Source: a virus. Taken from it: 61,981 nt of DNA. The stretch lies in the IMG/VR virus record IMGVR_UViG_3300023116_000045, positions 1-61,981 of that record; one strand, written 5' to 3'. The position numbers were made by a program, and so were the translations under genes. How positions within the stretch are numbered: the stretch's first letter is position 1; the number at the start of each line of letters is the position of its first letter. The notes under the pieces were generated by a model. It saw only the letters and a list, made by a program, of their open reading frames with translations, did not search any database and was not told the origin of the DNA. This document shows, one piece after another, positions 12,543-21,196 of this stretch.

Positions 12543-15455
12543 TTAGATGACGTTGGAATCATACCTTCCACCTTGACTTTGTGCGCTGGCAGAGGCACCA
12601 TAACCCGTTCCTGATGGAAGGGACGCTGCTGTTTGTGAGTAAGTTTCTGTGGAATAATCTAGCCTCTGAGTAGCAGTTGTATAAGATGGAGTGTTACCGC
12701 CAGTGAAGTGTCCTGCCGATCTATTTCCTGTGCCGAATCCTCCAAAGATATTAACAGGATAATTTGATATTCTAAAAAGTGTATCCGTACTGTAGATTAG
12801 TTTCATCACTTCACTGGTCGCGGATGGAGTCGAACCACCTACGAAATAACCTGCACCAGGATTACTCATTCCCATAGCATATGTGCGAGGTCCTGGCAAA
12901 TCTGCAGATGGTGTTCTTGCCACTGTTTCATCTGTCATGTTGATTTTATCAATGTCAGTTCTTCTGTTTCCACCACCAGTTGAACCACCAGCAACATAAC
13001 CAGCAGTAGGACTTGCACAAGCAGTAATTCCGTACTTTGCAGCAGAAAGTGTTGCAGGAATCACTCCTGTTGAATCGGTTGAGAACACAAGTTTATCTAT
13101 TGTGTTTCGTGGGGCAGCGGGAGTTGTGTACCCCCCTGCCCAGAGTGCCTTTGTTGAATCACCAGCAACTTGACCACCAAAGAGATATCTTGCTTGACTC
13201 AATGCTGCACCAGGAACTGCCGTTACTGTGTCATCCGCATACAGTAACTTATCCATTGTTGCTTTATTGATAGGACCAGAGAGTGCTCCTCCACCAAAGT
13301 AAGCAGCAGTTTTACTTGAGTTTCCACCACCATAACCTCTAGCTTCTGTTAAATCTGTGGTTGTTGTTAGTGTGTCTGTTGTAAAGTCAATCCTATAAAC
13401 CTTTTCTCTTGATGGGCTGGCATTACCACCAAGATATCCAGTATTAGGTACATTTGAAATCATTGAACGATTTCGTGTAATCGTTGCCAGTGGTTTTGTT
13501 GGGAGATCTTGATCCTGACTGCTACATCCAGTGACATAACGACGAGGAGTGCTCATGTTGCCAGATGGAACACGGAAATTTGTCAATGTTGCGTAATTGA
13601 TCTTGTCACAGTTAGTTGTGTATGACGAACCATTATATCCACCCATACTGTAACCATTTTGTGTGTTTCCAGTTGCACCGTTTGCCTGGCCTCCTGCGGG
13701 GATTGATATCAATGCCTGAGAGGAAGGAATGAGTTCGAATGATTCAGTAGCAAAATTCAATCTCCTACACTGACTTGTTCGTGGTGATCCTCCCCCTTGC
13801 ACGACACCATCAGTGGCATTAGACATTCCACCCACATAAGCACGAGGTACTGGATCAAAGGCAAACGGAGAGAGATTAACAGTTTCGGTTGCATAAACAA
13901 GTCGATCGACTGAACTGTCAGGACTGGTGGATCCCGAGAGAAACCCAATGTTCTTGTTGCCCATTCCTGCAGGGATGCCCCTGGTCTTCGTCAACCGCGT
14001 GGGTGCTTGAGATCCAGTGTCAGTTGCCCAGGTTAGTTTTTGAACTGATGAAAGATATGGACCTCCTGGACCCTGACCACCGCACATATAACCTGCTGTG
14101 CTGTTTTGAAGCCCAGCACCATAACCAGATGCTTGAGGAATGGCAGCTGAAGGAACTTCAAAAGTACAATCAGCAGAATAAGATGTTCTTTCAACTGTTG
14201 TGTCCGATGTAGATCCAATCCAATTTGCATGTTCTGGTGTGCTCCCCTTTCCTGGAGCCGACTTGTTTCTTTTTGTGTAAGCTGAAGGAACAGCAACTGT
14301 CGTATCGGTTGCATAATTAATTCTATCCATCACGGTGTATCCAGCTGGTGGACCACCAACAAAGTATCCAGTTCCGTAACCTTCAGTTGCAGCAAATCCA
14401 TTCAGGTATGTTCCACGAGGTTCACCCTGTTTACCTTTAATGTTTCTCTTCTTTGCTCCATTCAGTTGACCTGACTGCTGAGAACTCGCTCCACCAGCGC
14501 CTGATGCTGGATCTGCTAAACCTCCAGAAATCGTTGTTACAGTTCCAGTTGTATAATTAATTTTTACAATATCAGATACAGGAGTAGAACCTGGTCCACC
14601 CATGAAGAAAGCATTTTCCTCAGTTCCACATGCAGTCATGCTGTTTTTAGCAGTTGGAAGATTTGATCCAGGTGCCGTTGACGTTGTGCCTGTAGAGAAG
14701 GTCAATTCGTAAGTTTGAGCCGTAATCCCCCCTGGAGTGTTGCCTCCAGTAATATAAGCTTTTGTGGAATTTCCTACTGCTGAGGGATCTGCTGTTGCCG
14801 TTCCCAAGCTGGGAGCAGAAGATCTGGTTTCTGTGGTAAATTGAATTTTATCAACAGATGCAGAATAATTACTATCATATCCACCAAAAAGAAATCCATA
14901 TTCTTGATTACTTGCGCCTGTGAGCACTCTTCTTGCAGGACTGATATTTGCACCAGGAATACCAGCGATTAAGTCTGTGGCAAAGGTAAGTTTGTCACTC
15001 GTGGCTAAGTTTCCAGTGTTATAACCACCACAGAAAAAACCAAAACCAATGTTTCCTACTGAACCCATACCAAAACGTTGGGGACCCAATAGAGCAGGAA
15101 TTCTTGCGACAACATCCGTTGCATAAGTTACTTTGTTAACCGTTGATCTAACTCCTGCTGGTGCGGTGTAACCATAACCACCAGCCTGATAAGCAGCTTC
15201 TCCATTTCCTACAGCAGCCGTGGAACCAGGATTATCGTCTATTTTAGAGGCAAGAACAGTAGAAGTTTCTGTTGCATAATCCAACTTCTGAACGTGAGAA
15301 TAAGCATTCCCCGCAGGGTTTGATCCAGCAATGTGATATCCAGTGTTGTGCGAAAACTCCTGGTCAATAAAAGACTCATCGGGATCTATATAAGTTCCAT
15401 TGAGAAAATTATTTCTTACTGTCTTAAGAGTAAAAACGCCTCGTGACTCTGCCAT
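12543..15455 (-). CDS. giant kelch-like repeat protein 1 (970 residues)
   Basis: Starts MAESRGVF, a start shared by two paralogues. The rest is 18 degenerate repeats of about 50 residues built on (G/A)Yx(x)GG ... (D/E)K(L/I)xY(A/S)TxT ... PxAxL ... R. They fall into three blocks of six, separated by non-repetitive linkers near residues 330-355 and 645-670. The di-glycine followed by aromatic positions is the kelch pattern, so three six-bladed beta-propellers are inferred. No signal peptide; ends SNVI. A virion fibre or surface protein is likely because of late promoter control (box at 15506-15514) and proximity to fibre genes. Ligand unknown. Confidence 0.75.
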   Translation of the reverse strand: MAESRGVFTLKTVRNNFLNGTYIDPDESFIDQEFSHNTGYHIAGSNPAGNAYSHVQKLDYATETSTVLASKIDDNPGSTAAVGNGEAAYQAGGYGYTAPAGVRSTVNKVTYATDVVARIPALLGPQRFGMGSVGNIGFGFFCGGYNTGNLATSDKLTFATDLIAGIPGANISPARRVLTGASNQEYGFLFGGYDSNYSASVDKIQFTTETRSSAPSLGTATADPSAVGNSTKAYITGGNTPGGITAQTYELTFSTGTTSTAPGSNLPTAKNSMTACGTEENAFFMGGPGSTPVSDIVKINYTTGTVTTISGGLADPASGAGGASSQQSGQLNGAKKRNIKGKQGEPRGTYLNGFAATEGYGTGYFVGGPPAGYTVMDRINYATDTTVAVPSAYTKRNKSAPGKGSTPEHANWIGSTSDTTVERTSYSADCTFEVPSAAIPQASGYGAGLQNSTAGYMCGGQGPGGPYLSSVQKLTWATDTGSQAPTRLTKTRGIPAGMGNKNIGFLSGSTSPDSSVDRLVYATETVNLSPFAFDPVPRAYVGGMSNATDGVVQGGGSPRTSQCRRLNFATESFELIPSSQALISIPAGGQANGATGNTQNGYSMGGYNGSSYTTNCDKINYATLTNFRVPSGNMSTPRRYVTGCSSQDQDLPTKPLATITRNRSMISNVPNTGYLGGNASPSREKVYRIDFTTDTLTTTTDLTEARGYGGGNSSKTAAYFGGGALSGPINKATMDKLLYADDTVTAVPGAALSQARYLFGGQVAGDSTKALWAGGYTTPAAPRNTIDKLVFSTDSTGVIPATLSAAKYGITACASPTAGYVAGGSTGGGNRRTDIDKINMTDETVARTPSADLPGPRTYAMGMSNPGAGYFVGGSTPSATSEVMKLIYSTDTLFRISNYPVNIFGGFGTGNRSAGHFTGGNTPSYTTATQRLDYSTETYSQTAASLPSGTGYGASASAQSQGGRYDSNVI

Positions 15456-15457
15456 CT

Positions 15458-16279
15458 TTAGAAATACCTATGGTTAGAATACTTCCAGTATTCAAGATTC
15501 TTGTAGTTATTTAGAATCTCCCCACTCAATACTTCTTCAGGTTTTCTTGATTTCTTCTCTAACTTTCTTCTCACATGGTGCATGTTGTTGAGATTCCATT
15601 GATGATCTGACTCTCGAACTGGGTTGTCAATTCGATCAAAATCATGCTGGAACGAATCCATCTCAAGAAACTCATAAATTCTGTCCATTGTTTGTTGTGG
15701 TGAGGACATCAAATCCTCATATTCCACAAACAACATGTGTTTCTTATGATCCCCACGACGAAATGCCTGTGATTGTGCCCACAATGCTTGATGAACGATA
15801 CCATCTGGACCCATAAGAAATCTACAACGATTGTCATCGTCAATGTGACAGTTATGTTCTTTTAGATGTTGGTCAATGAATGAAACTTCGTCACCATTGT
15901 GATGAATCAGGGTAATAAAAGATGTGAGAATATCCGCAACATCTCTGACAGGACAGATAATCTTTGGGTTTGGTGTAATGTATGTCTTAATTCTTTCAAT
16001 ATTATTTACCCATGCTCTGCAATGGTCAATGACCACAGGTTCTTCAGTGTCAAAGTAATAATTGTCAATAACATTAGAGATTAATTTGTGAGCAGACTTA
16101 GGTTTTGGGTAAGCAAGATACTGTTCACTGGTCAAGAAATACTGATCAGTGTAATACATCAGTTCCAGAATAGGACTGACAGGTTCTGTGTGAATGTTTG
16201 GGTTCTGGTTGAGTATGCTTTTCAATAAGGTGCTTCCTGCTCTTGGAAGACCTGCCATAAAATGATATGTTTTACTCAT
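15458..16279 (-). CDS. PAPS-dependent sulfotransferase
   Basis: 273 residues. The 5'-phosphosulfate loop is seen at residues 9-19 (AGLPRAGSTLL) and the 3'-phosphate site at about 111-121 (VRDVADILTSF, with R112 and S120), the two hallmarks of the Sulfotransfer family. It would move sulfate from PAPS to a hydroxyl or tyrosine on a protein or glycan. The start is the ATG forming TGATG with the upstream oxygenase stop. Between two kelch giants and beside glycosyltransferases, its target may be those proteins or their glycans. The gene also houses the late promoter of the next kelch gene. Confidence 0.85.
   Translation of the reverse strand: MSKTYHFMAGLPRAGSTLLKSILNQNPNIHTEPVSPILELMYYTDQYFLTSEQYLAYPKPKSAHKLISNVIDNYYFDTEEPVVIDHCRAWVNNIERIKTYITPNPKIICPVRDVADILTSFITLIHHNGDEVSFIDQHLKEHNCHIDDDNRCRFLMGPDGIVHQALWAQSQAFRRGDHKKHMLFVEYEDLMSSPQQTMDRIYEFLEMDSFQHDFDRIDNPVRESDHQWNLNNMHHVRRKLEKKSRKPEEVLSGEILNNYKNLEYWKYSNHRYF
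15506..15514 (-). promoter_or_regulatory. late-promoter-like box CTAAATAAC
   Basis: Inside the 3' end of the sulfotransferase gene, 50 bases upstream of kelch gene 1. Confidence 0.5.
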
Positions 16280-16899
16280 CAATCAAACCATTCGGTTGGG
16301 TTGAAGAAGAACAATTGAACCAGTCTTCCATTCTCAAAACGATCACCAAAATTATAATTGTGTGAGTGCCACAGATCAGACCTGAAGACCACCATTCGAT
16401 TATACTTCATGGGTGACAGCAAGTATCTGGTCCACTTTGATCTATCCAATCCCTCTCCATAAACTGTTGTCCACCAGGCTTCTTTTTCTTGTGAATATCC
16501 CCACAGTTTTGAAATCTCTGGTGTTCTGGCACAAGATTCCATTCCAGTTTTATTGTGTTTCCAGAATGATGTGCCACCCTCATCGACACATTGTTCGGGT
16601 GGATTCAAATAACAAACAGCACCAAACTCCCAGTTGGGGTCAACATGAACATCCTGTTTGAAACTGTCATTTTCCAATGAAATTCTGAAATATCCATTGT
16701 TTGGAGCAGGAGTGAGTTTCCTGTTCAGAAGAGTTTCAAATGCCTGATGAAGTTCAGGTGGATAATAGTTCTGACGTGAGTTTCTACCAGGATATGTGTA
16801 ACTATCCTCTGGTTGTGGATAATCTGCTGTGAGTGCTGTATGACGAACTTCATCGGGATTGGGATGAAAATCATCCACAATAATAATACTTCTCTTCAT
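16279..16899 (-). CDS. 2OG-Fe(II)-oxygenase-like protein (DUF6445-like)
   Basis: 206 residues. H85-x-D87 (HVDPNW), GGTSFWKHNKTG (about 109-119), YNRMVVFRSDLWH with H178, and R192 in GRLVQLFFFN give the full Fe(II) and 2-oxoglutarate set in the order typical of DUF6445-type oxygenases. Likely hydroxylates a protein or other polymer. It is coupled to the sulfotransferase by TGATG and lies directly after kelch gene 2, behind the shared TTATAATAAA element. Confidence 0.75.
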   Translation of the reverse strand: MKRSIIIVDDFHPNPDEVRHTALTADYPQPEDSYTYPGRNSRQNYYPPELHQAFETLLNRKLTPAPNNGYFRISLENDSFKQDVHVDPNWEFGAVCYLNPPEQCVDEGGTSFWKHNKTGMESCARTPEISKLWGYSQEKEAWWTTVYGEGLDRSKWTRYLLSPMKYNRMVVFRSDLWHSHNYNFGDRFENGRLVQLFFFNPTEWFD

Positions 16900-16907
16900 G
16901 TTTTCTG

Positions 16908-16917
16908 TTTATTATAA
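16908..16917 (-). repeat. post-kelch 10-mer TTATAATAAA, copy 2
   Basis: Overlaps the region just after the stop of kelch gene 2; the next ATG is 8 bases downstream after CAGAAAAC. Confidence 0.6.
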
Positions 16918-16918
16918 C

Positions 16919-19912
16919 TTACAGGACGTTTGATTCGAGTGGTTGAACGACACCATTTTCACGAGGATTCATACTTGAGGCACCTGCTCTGTACTGAGGA
17001 GCATCTGCAGATGGAAGTTTCTCCGCAGTCTCCGTTGCATAAGAGAATTTATCAGTTGATGATATGGAACTGTATGCTGGAGAACCATAAAGACCAGCTG
17101 GACTGATTCCAGCAACCCAATATGCCTCACGTTCAGTTGCAGCATATTGTGTAGAGGCCCTACCTAAAGTGACCACTCCAGCAATACTCCTAGAAGTGTC
17201 AGTTGCAAAGTCCATAAAGTAACCAGAGAGGGGAACAGGATTTGGAGAACCAGGGTTTTGTCCCGTTCCAATATAACATCCCTTAGACATTCCAGCCATC
17301 TGACCAACCTGTCGTAGATCAGATGTGTTTAGAGTGCTGCAAATTTGCATTGTATCGGTGGAATATGTGAGTTTATCATATTTTGTGACAACACCAGGAA
17401 CACCTGAATCTGATCCACCGCCGAAATAACCCTTATCTTTTCCACCACCACCTTGGAAATAATATCGACCACTGCTAAGATTGCCTGATGATGGAAGAGT
17501 TGACCAAGTTCCAGGAGTGAAGGGCAATTTGAGAGTGCTTGATTGCTGACTCCCAATATAACCAGCAACATAATAACCAGCAGATGGTGACGAACTATAA
17601 CCACCACCATAACGACCAGTCCCAGGCATGTTTGATGATGGAACATTGACCATCGTCTCGGTCGAATAAGTAACTCTGTCCGTGGTCGAATAAGCAGTGT
17701 ACGCTGGTGGTCCAGTGTATCCACCACAAGTCCAACCATAAGTTGTGTTACTAAAACCAGCAAGATAATTGCTTCTCGCAAGAGTGTTTCGAGCTGGACT
17801 GCTCGATCCTGTTTCTGTGGAGAATGTAAGTTTGTCTGTTGAAGATGAAGCACTTGGAGCTCCACCTCCATTCATCAAAGCAAAATCAGGTGCACTTGAA
17901 TATGCAGAGGGAAGGAAACTGTTATAAGTTGTGGTCTTAGGAACATGAAGACTGCGGTGGTTCTCCATTGTTCCAGTAAATGCTGCGTTATTGGTTCCAC
18001 TTGGAACTCCAGCGCCTGCATAATCAATGTTAGCTGTGTGAACAAGTGAATACTGTTCAGTTGCGTAATTTAGTTTTTGACATATGGAATTATACTGCCA
18101 TCCACCAACTGCGTAACCATGAGTTGATGAGTTTCCTGCCTGATCAACGTTATAGGTGTTAAGGTAAGGTGTGTAAGAAATTGCAGTGATGCTGTCAGAA
18201 ACTGTATCAGTTGAGAACTGAATTTTGACAGCATTTGTCAGTGGACCTGGAGAACCCAAGGAGAAATAACCAAATTCTGGTCCAGACATTCCAGCAATGT
18301 ATGCTCTATTTGCTGGAAGGTTTTGAACGCGACCCACTGTTTCTGTTGCATAATCAATTCGATCAACAGCACTGTTTGCTGAAGGAGTAATACCTCCTGC
18401 ATAATAACCATGTGACTTCATGGTACTGACAGAACCCAGGTGATACTTAGATGGAGTTACAAAAGTAGTTCCTGGAAGAAGAGTAGCCGTGTCAGAACCA
18501 AATGAGAATTTATCAACAGAGGACTTTGGACCAGGAAGACCACCAGCAGAATAACCAGCATTCTCTGATGTACAGATTGCTGCGTCATATTGAGCGTTGT
18601 TCATGTTAGCAGGAACTCTTGCAGTCGTCTGATCTGCTACAGTAAGTTTATCAATGCTACTGTAATCAGATGCTCCAGACCCCATTGCTGCATAGACTGC
18701 TTTGGAGCTTGCCATGCCCTGACAAGCTGCTCTTCCTATGTAAAGCGAAGCACCAGGATTTCTTCCCAGAGTATCCGTGGTGAAGTCCATCCTGCTGGTG
18801 TGTGAGAGGTTACCATAACCTCCCATGTAGTAAGCAGCCTCATCAAACTGCTCAAACTTCAGGTTTTGTTCTCTCGCAATATAACCTGAGTGCGTAAATG
18901 CTTTACCTCTTGGACAAGCAGCAGCCCCATTATATCTCGTGGCAGTCAGATTGCCGCCAGTGGGGACGTTCGATGCAGTGTCATCAGAGAATTGAATCTT
19001 AGTAAAGTTACTAAAGTTACTCGCAGGTCCATTGCCACCACCAAAGTAACCGTGAGTTGAATTTCCAGCACCTTGCATGTTTGACCCAACGTTTCTCAGA
19101 GAATTAGCTGAAGGGAGAGTGCTTGTTGTCTCTCCTGAGAAAGTAAATTTAACAACAGTAGACTTGTGTCGAGTCGAGACTGGACCACCATCATTACCAC
19201 CACCAATGTAACCAGCAGCATCACCTGAAGCACCATAAACAGCTCTTAGTTGTGCGACATTGGCACTAACTGCCTCTCTTGTGTCCGTCGCAAAGGTTAC
19301 TTTCTCAACATTACTGGTAATTGGTGTTTCTCCACCACAGATATAACAAGCAGTTTGATTTCCAATCGCAGCATGTCCATTTCTTGCCGTGTTCAGAGCG
19401 GAAGATGGACTTTGTGTTACTGTGTCATGTGTAAACACCAATTTGTTTACAGTGGTGACATTACTCGGGGTGCTGCCCGCGCAAATATAACCATATTCAT
19501 CAATTGCAGTTCCAGCCGCATCCGATGTTCCTGTAGGAAGATTAGATGCAGGTGCTTTTGTAAGGGTGTCTGTTTGATAAGAAAGTTTTTCTACACCAGA
19601 GTAAAAAGCTGCTGGACCACCATATCTTCCACCAGACCAATAAGCATTAAATCGATTACCAAATCCACACAACGTACGGTTTGTGGCAGTTAGATTTGCA
19701 CTGGGAACGAGAACCGTTGTATCATCAGTAAAAGTCATCTTGTCAAGACTACTTACATCTGACGGAGTTGATCCACCAGCAAAGTACCCAACATTGGGAG
19801 TTCCCGAGAACGGAAAGTTCTTAACAAAAGATGCACCAGGATCTACCCAGTCACCGTCCTCTTGGGCGAAACGGATATCTTGTAAACTGAAAACACCACG
19901 GGTATTAGCCAT
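16919..19912 (-). CDS. giant kelch-like repeat protein 2 (997 residues)
   Basis: Paralogue of the other two giants: begins MANTRGVFSL and ends SNVL. I count 18 (G/A)YxxGG-type repeats, again 6+6+6, with linkers near residues 335-365 (FEQFDEAAYYMGG) and 660-690. Each repeat carries DK(L/F)(T/S)(F/Y)xTxT and a PSAxL-like proline. Late-promoter-like box at 19944-19952. Its start overlaps the end of the short oxygenase-like gene by 8 bases. Three six-bladed propellers and a virion location are inferred, not shown. Confidence 0.75.
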   Translation of the reverse strand: MANTRGVFSLQDIRFAQEDGDWVDPGASFVKNFPFSGTPNVGYFAGGSTPSDVSSLDKMTFTDDTTVLVPSANLTATNRTLCGFGNRFNAYWSGGRYGGPAAFYSGVEKLSYQTDTLTKAPASNLPTGTSDAAGTAIDEYGYICAGSTPSNVTTVNKLVFTHDTVTQSPSSALNTARNGHAAIGNQTACYICGGETPITSNVEKVTFATDTREAVSANVAQLRAVYGASGDAAGYIGGGNDGGPVSTRHKSTVVKFTFSGETTSTLPSANSLRNVGSNMQGAGNSTHGYFGGGNGPASNFSNFTKIQFSDDTASNVPTGGNLTATRYNGAAACPRGKAFTHSGYIAREQNLKFEQFDEAAYYMGGYGNLSHTSRMDFTTDTLGRNPGASLYIGRAACQGMASSKAVYAAMGSGASDYSSIDKLTVADQTTARVPANMNNAQYDAAICTSENAGYSAGGLPGPKSSVDKFSFGSDTATLLPGTTFVTPSKYHLGSVSTMKSHGYYAGGITPSANSAVDRIDYATETVGRVQNLPANRAYIAGMSGPEFGYFSLGSPGPLTNAVKIQFSTDTVSDSITAISYTPYLNTYNVDQAGNSSTHGYAVGGWQYNSICQKLNYATEQYSLVHTANIDYAGAGVPSGTNNAAFTGTMENHRSLHVPKTTTYNSFLPSAYSSAPDFALMNGGGAPSASSSTDKLTFSTETGSSSPARNTLARSNYLAGFSNTTYGWTCGGYTGPPAYTAYSTTDRVTYSTETMVNVPSSNMPGTGRYGGGYSSSPSAGYYVAGYIGSQQSSTLKLPFTPGTWSTLPSSGNLSSGRYYFQGGGGKDKGYFGGGSDSGVPGVVTKYDKLTYSTDTMQICSTLNTSDLRQVGQMAGMSKGCYIGTGQNPGSPNPVPLSGYFMDFATDTSRSIAGVVTLGRASTQYAATEREAYWVAGISPAGLYGSPAYSSISSTDKFSYATETAEKLPSADAPQYRAGASSMNPRENGVVQPLESNVL

Positions 19913-20324
19913 CTTTTACAACGATTCTCTGGAAAAGCATACTGTTATTTAGATTATCCCCATAACCTTTACCATAAGAATGAGGGAGATTTCCTCTAAA
20001 CAACACCATCCTGTTGTATTTTGCTGTGATGTTACCATATTGTTTTCCTTCTGGGGTGAAGAACTTGAGTCCATGTTCACCCCAACCACACAAAGGAAGT
20101 GTCAAATAAATGACAGCAATCCACTGGTGGTTTGGAAATGATACAATCTCATCAGTCCCATTGACTTCATTGGTTGCCGAAACAATCTGAATTGGATGTC
20201 TCAGCAACTGTGAAATCTTACCACCAGTCTCTTCTGTAATCCGACACTCATTATCAAGGAAACTTTTATGATATGGAAAAGGAATATCATAAAAGTCATC
20301 AACTACAATGACCTGTTCGCTCAT
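19905..20324 (-). CDS. short oxygenase-like protein, probably degenerate
   Basis: 139 residues with the same frame as the DUF6445-like gene: start MSEQVIVVDDFYD, then IYLTLP, then YNRMVLFRGNLPH (H115) and a late R133. The H-x-D iron ligands are missing: the equivalent place reads FPNHQWIA. It is therefore probably not a working oxygenase, or it uses altered ligands. It sits between the glycosyltransferase fusion (ATGA overlap) and kelch gene 2. Confidence 0.6.
   Translation of the reverse strand: MSEQVIVVDDFYDIPFPYHKSFLDNECRITEETGGKISQLLRHPIQIVSATNEVNGTDEIVSFPNHQWIAVIYLTLPLCGWGEHGLKFFTPEGKQYGNITAKYNRMVLFRGNLPHSYGKGYGDNLNNSMLFQRIVVKDG
19944..19952 (-). promoter_or_regulatory. late-promoter-like box CTAAATAAC
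   Basis: Within the end of the short oxygenase-like gene, 31 bases upstream of kelch gene 2. Confidence 0.5.
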
Positions 20325-21196
20325 TCTTCCTTGAAACCTTGACCAGCATTGAAGTAACTTTGACCCAGTTGCTTCTGCTCTTCTGCTGCCTTCAGTGTTC
20401 CTTGACCCATGTCCTTACCAGAGATCTTCTCATAACCTTTGAGAACTTTGGATTGCAGGTCTTGAATGAACTCCAGTCGTCCTTCTTGAGTGAGAAGTTT
20501 ATCCATTGGCAGATAACCTTCCTTCAGTTCATTCTGACCATCAACAATGGAAGGACCAGAAGCACGACGCATTGCCTGGAGGTTACCACCACTGATACCA
20601 GTTTGTGCTGCCATCAGGTCATCCAGTGCCTGCTCAGCAAGGCGAGTATCCCAATAGTTCTCATTCTCTGCCAGGAACTGTTCTCTGTCAGGAATCTTAC
20701 CACCATTACGCTCAATCAATGCATCAAGCATCTTATCCAGGTGCTCCATCTGGTGCAGACGATCACGAATCTCAAGTTCAGAAGACTTCAGATAGTGAGT
20801 CATTGACAATTCATCCAAATCATACCAGCAGAGTTTCTGGTGTCCACCACCAGGACCACCTTGCTCCCACATGATGGGTTTCGACTTATCTTTATCATTC
20901 CACTTGTATTCAAACTCACGAACCTTTTCCTTCATCTCGATGAGTTTGTACATGTAACCAGTTGCCATCCCACGACGCTCTTTGAGGATGTGCTCAAAGG
21001 AAACAGAGATGTTGTGAGTGTTCAGACCAATGAACTTCTCAAGTTGGAAGTTGGTTCGACCCTGAGCCATCTCCCTGTCACTCTCATCCCAACGAAGAAC
21101 ATTATCAAAAGCAAGACGAAGATACTCCTCGTCATTCACCGCTTGTTGAGCATTGATTGGTGTATAAGTCAATGCAGTGGAATTATCCGTAGTCAT
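20321..21196 (-). CDS. possible internally initiated C-terminal product of the fusion
   Basis: 291-residue in-frame product starting at the internal ATG (21196), which has a Shine-Dalgarno-like TGGAG at proper spacing. Rich in charged helices (REFEYKWNDKDKSKPIMWE; LEIRDRLHQMEHLDKMLDAL). This looks like the original stand-alone gene onto which the glycosyltransferase gene has run in frame. Not a separate locus if the internal start is unused. Confidence 0.4.
   Translation of the reverse strand: MTTDNSTALTYTPINAQQAVNDEEYLRLAFDNVLRWDESDREMAQGRTNFQLEKFIGLNTHNISVSFEHILKERRGMATGYMYKLIEMKEKVREFEYKWNDKDKSKPIMWEQGGPGGGHQKLCWYDLDELSMTHYLKSSELEIRDRLHQMEHLDKMLDALIERNGGKIPDREQFLAENENYWDTRLAEQALDDLMAAQTGISGGNLQAMRRASGPSIVDGQNELKEGYLPMDKLLTQEGRLEFIQDLQSKVLKGYEKISGKDMGQGTLKAAEEQKQLGQSYFNAGQGFKEE

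Noticed and set aside
13037-14314. Several 60-107 codon frames opposite or beside kelch gene 1
   Set aside because: Gln/Leu-rich shadow frames with no ribosome binding sites inside a continuous 970-codon gene.
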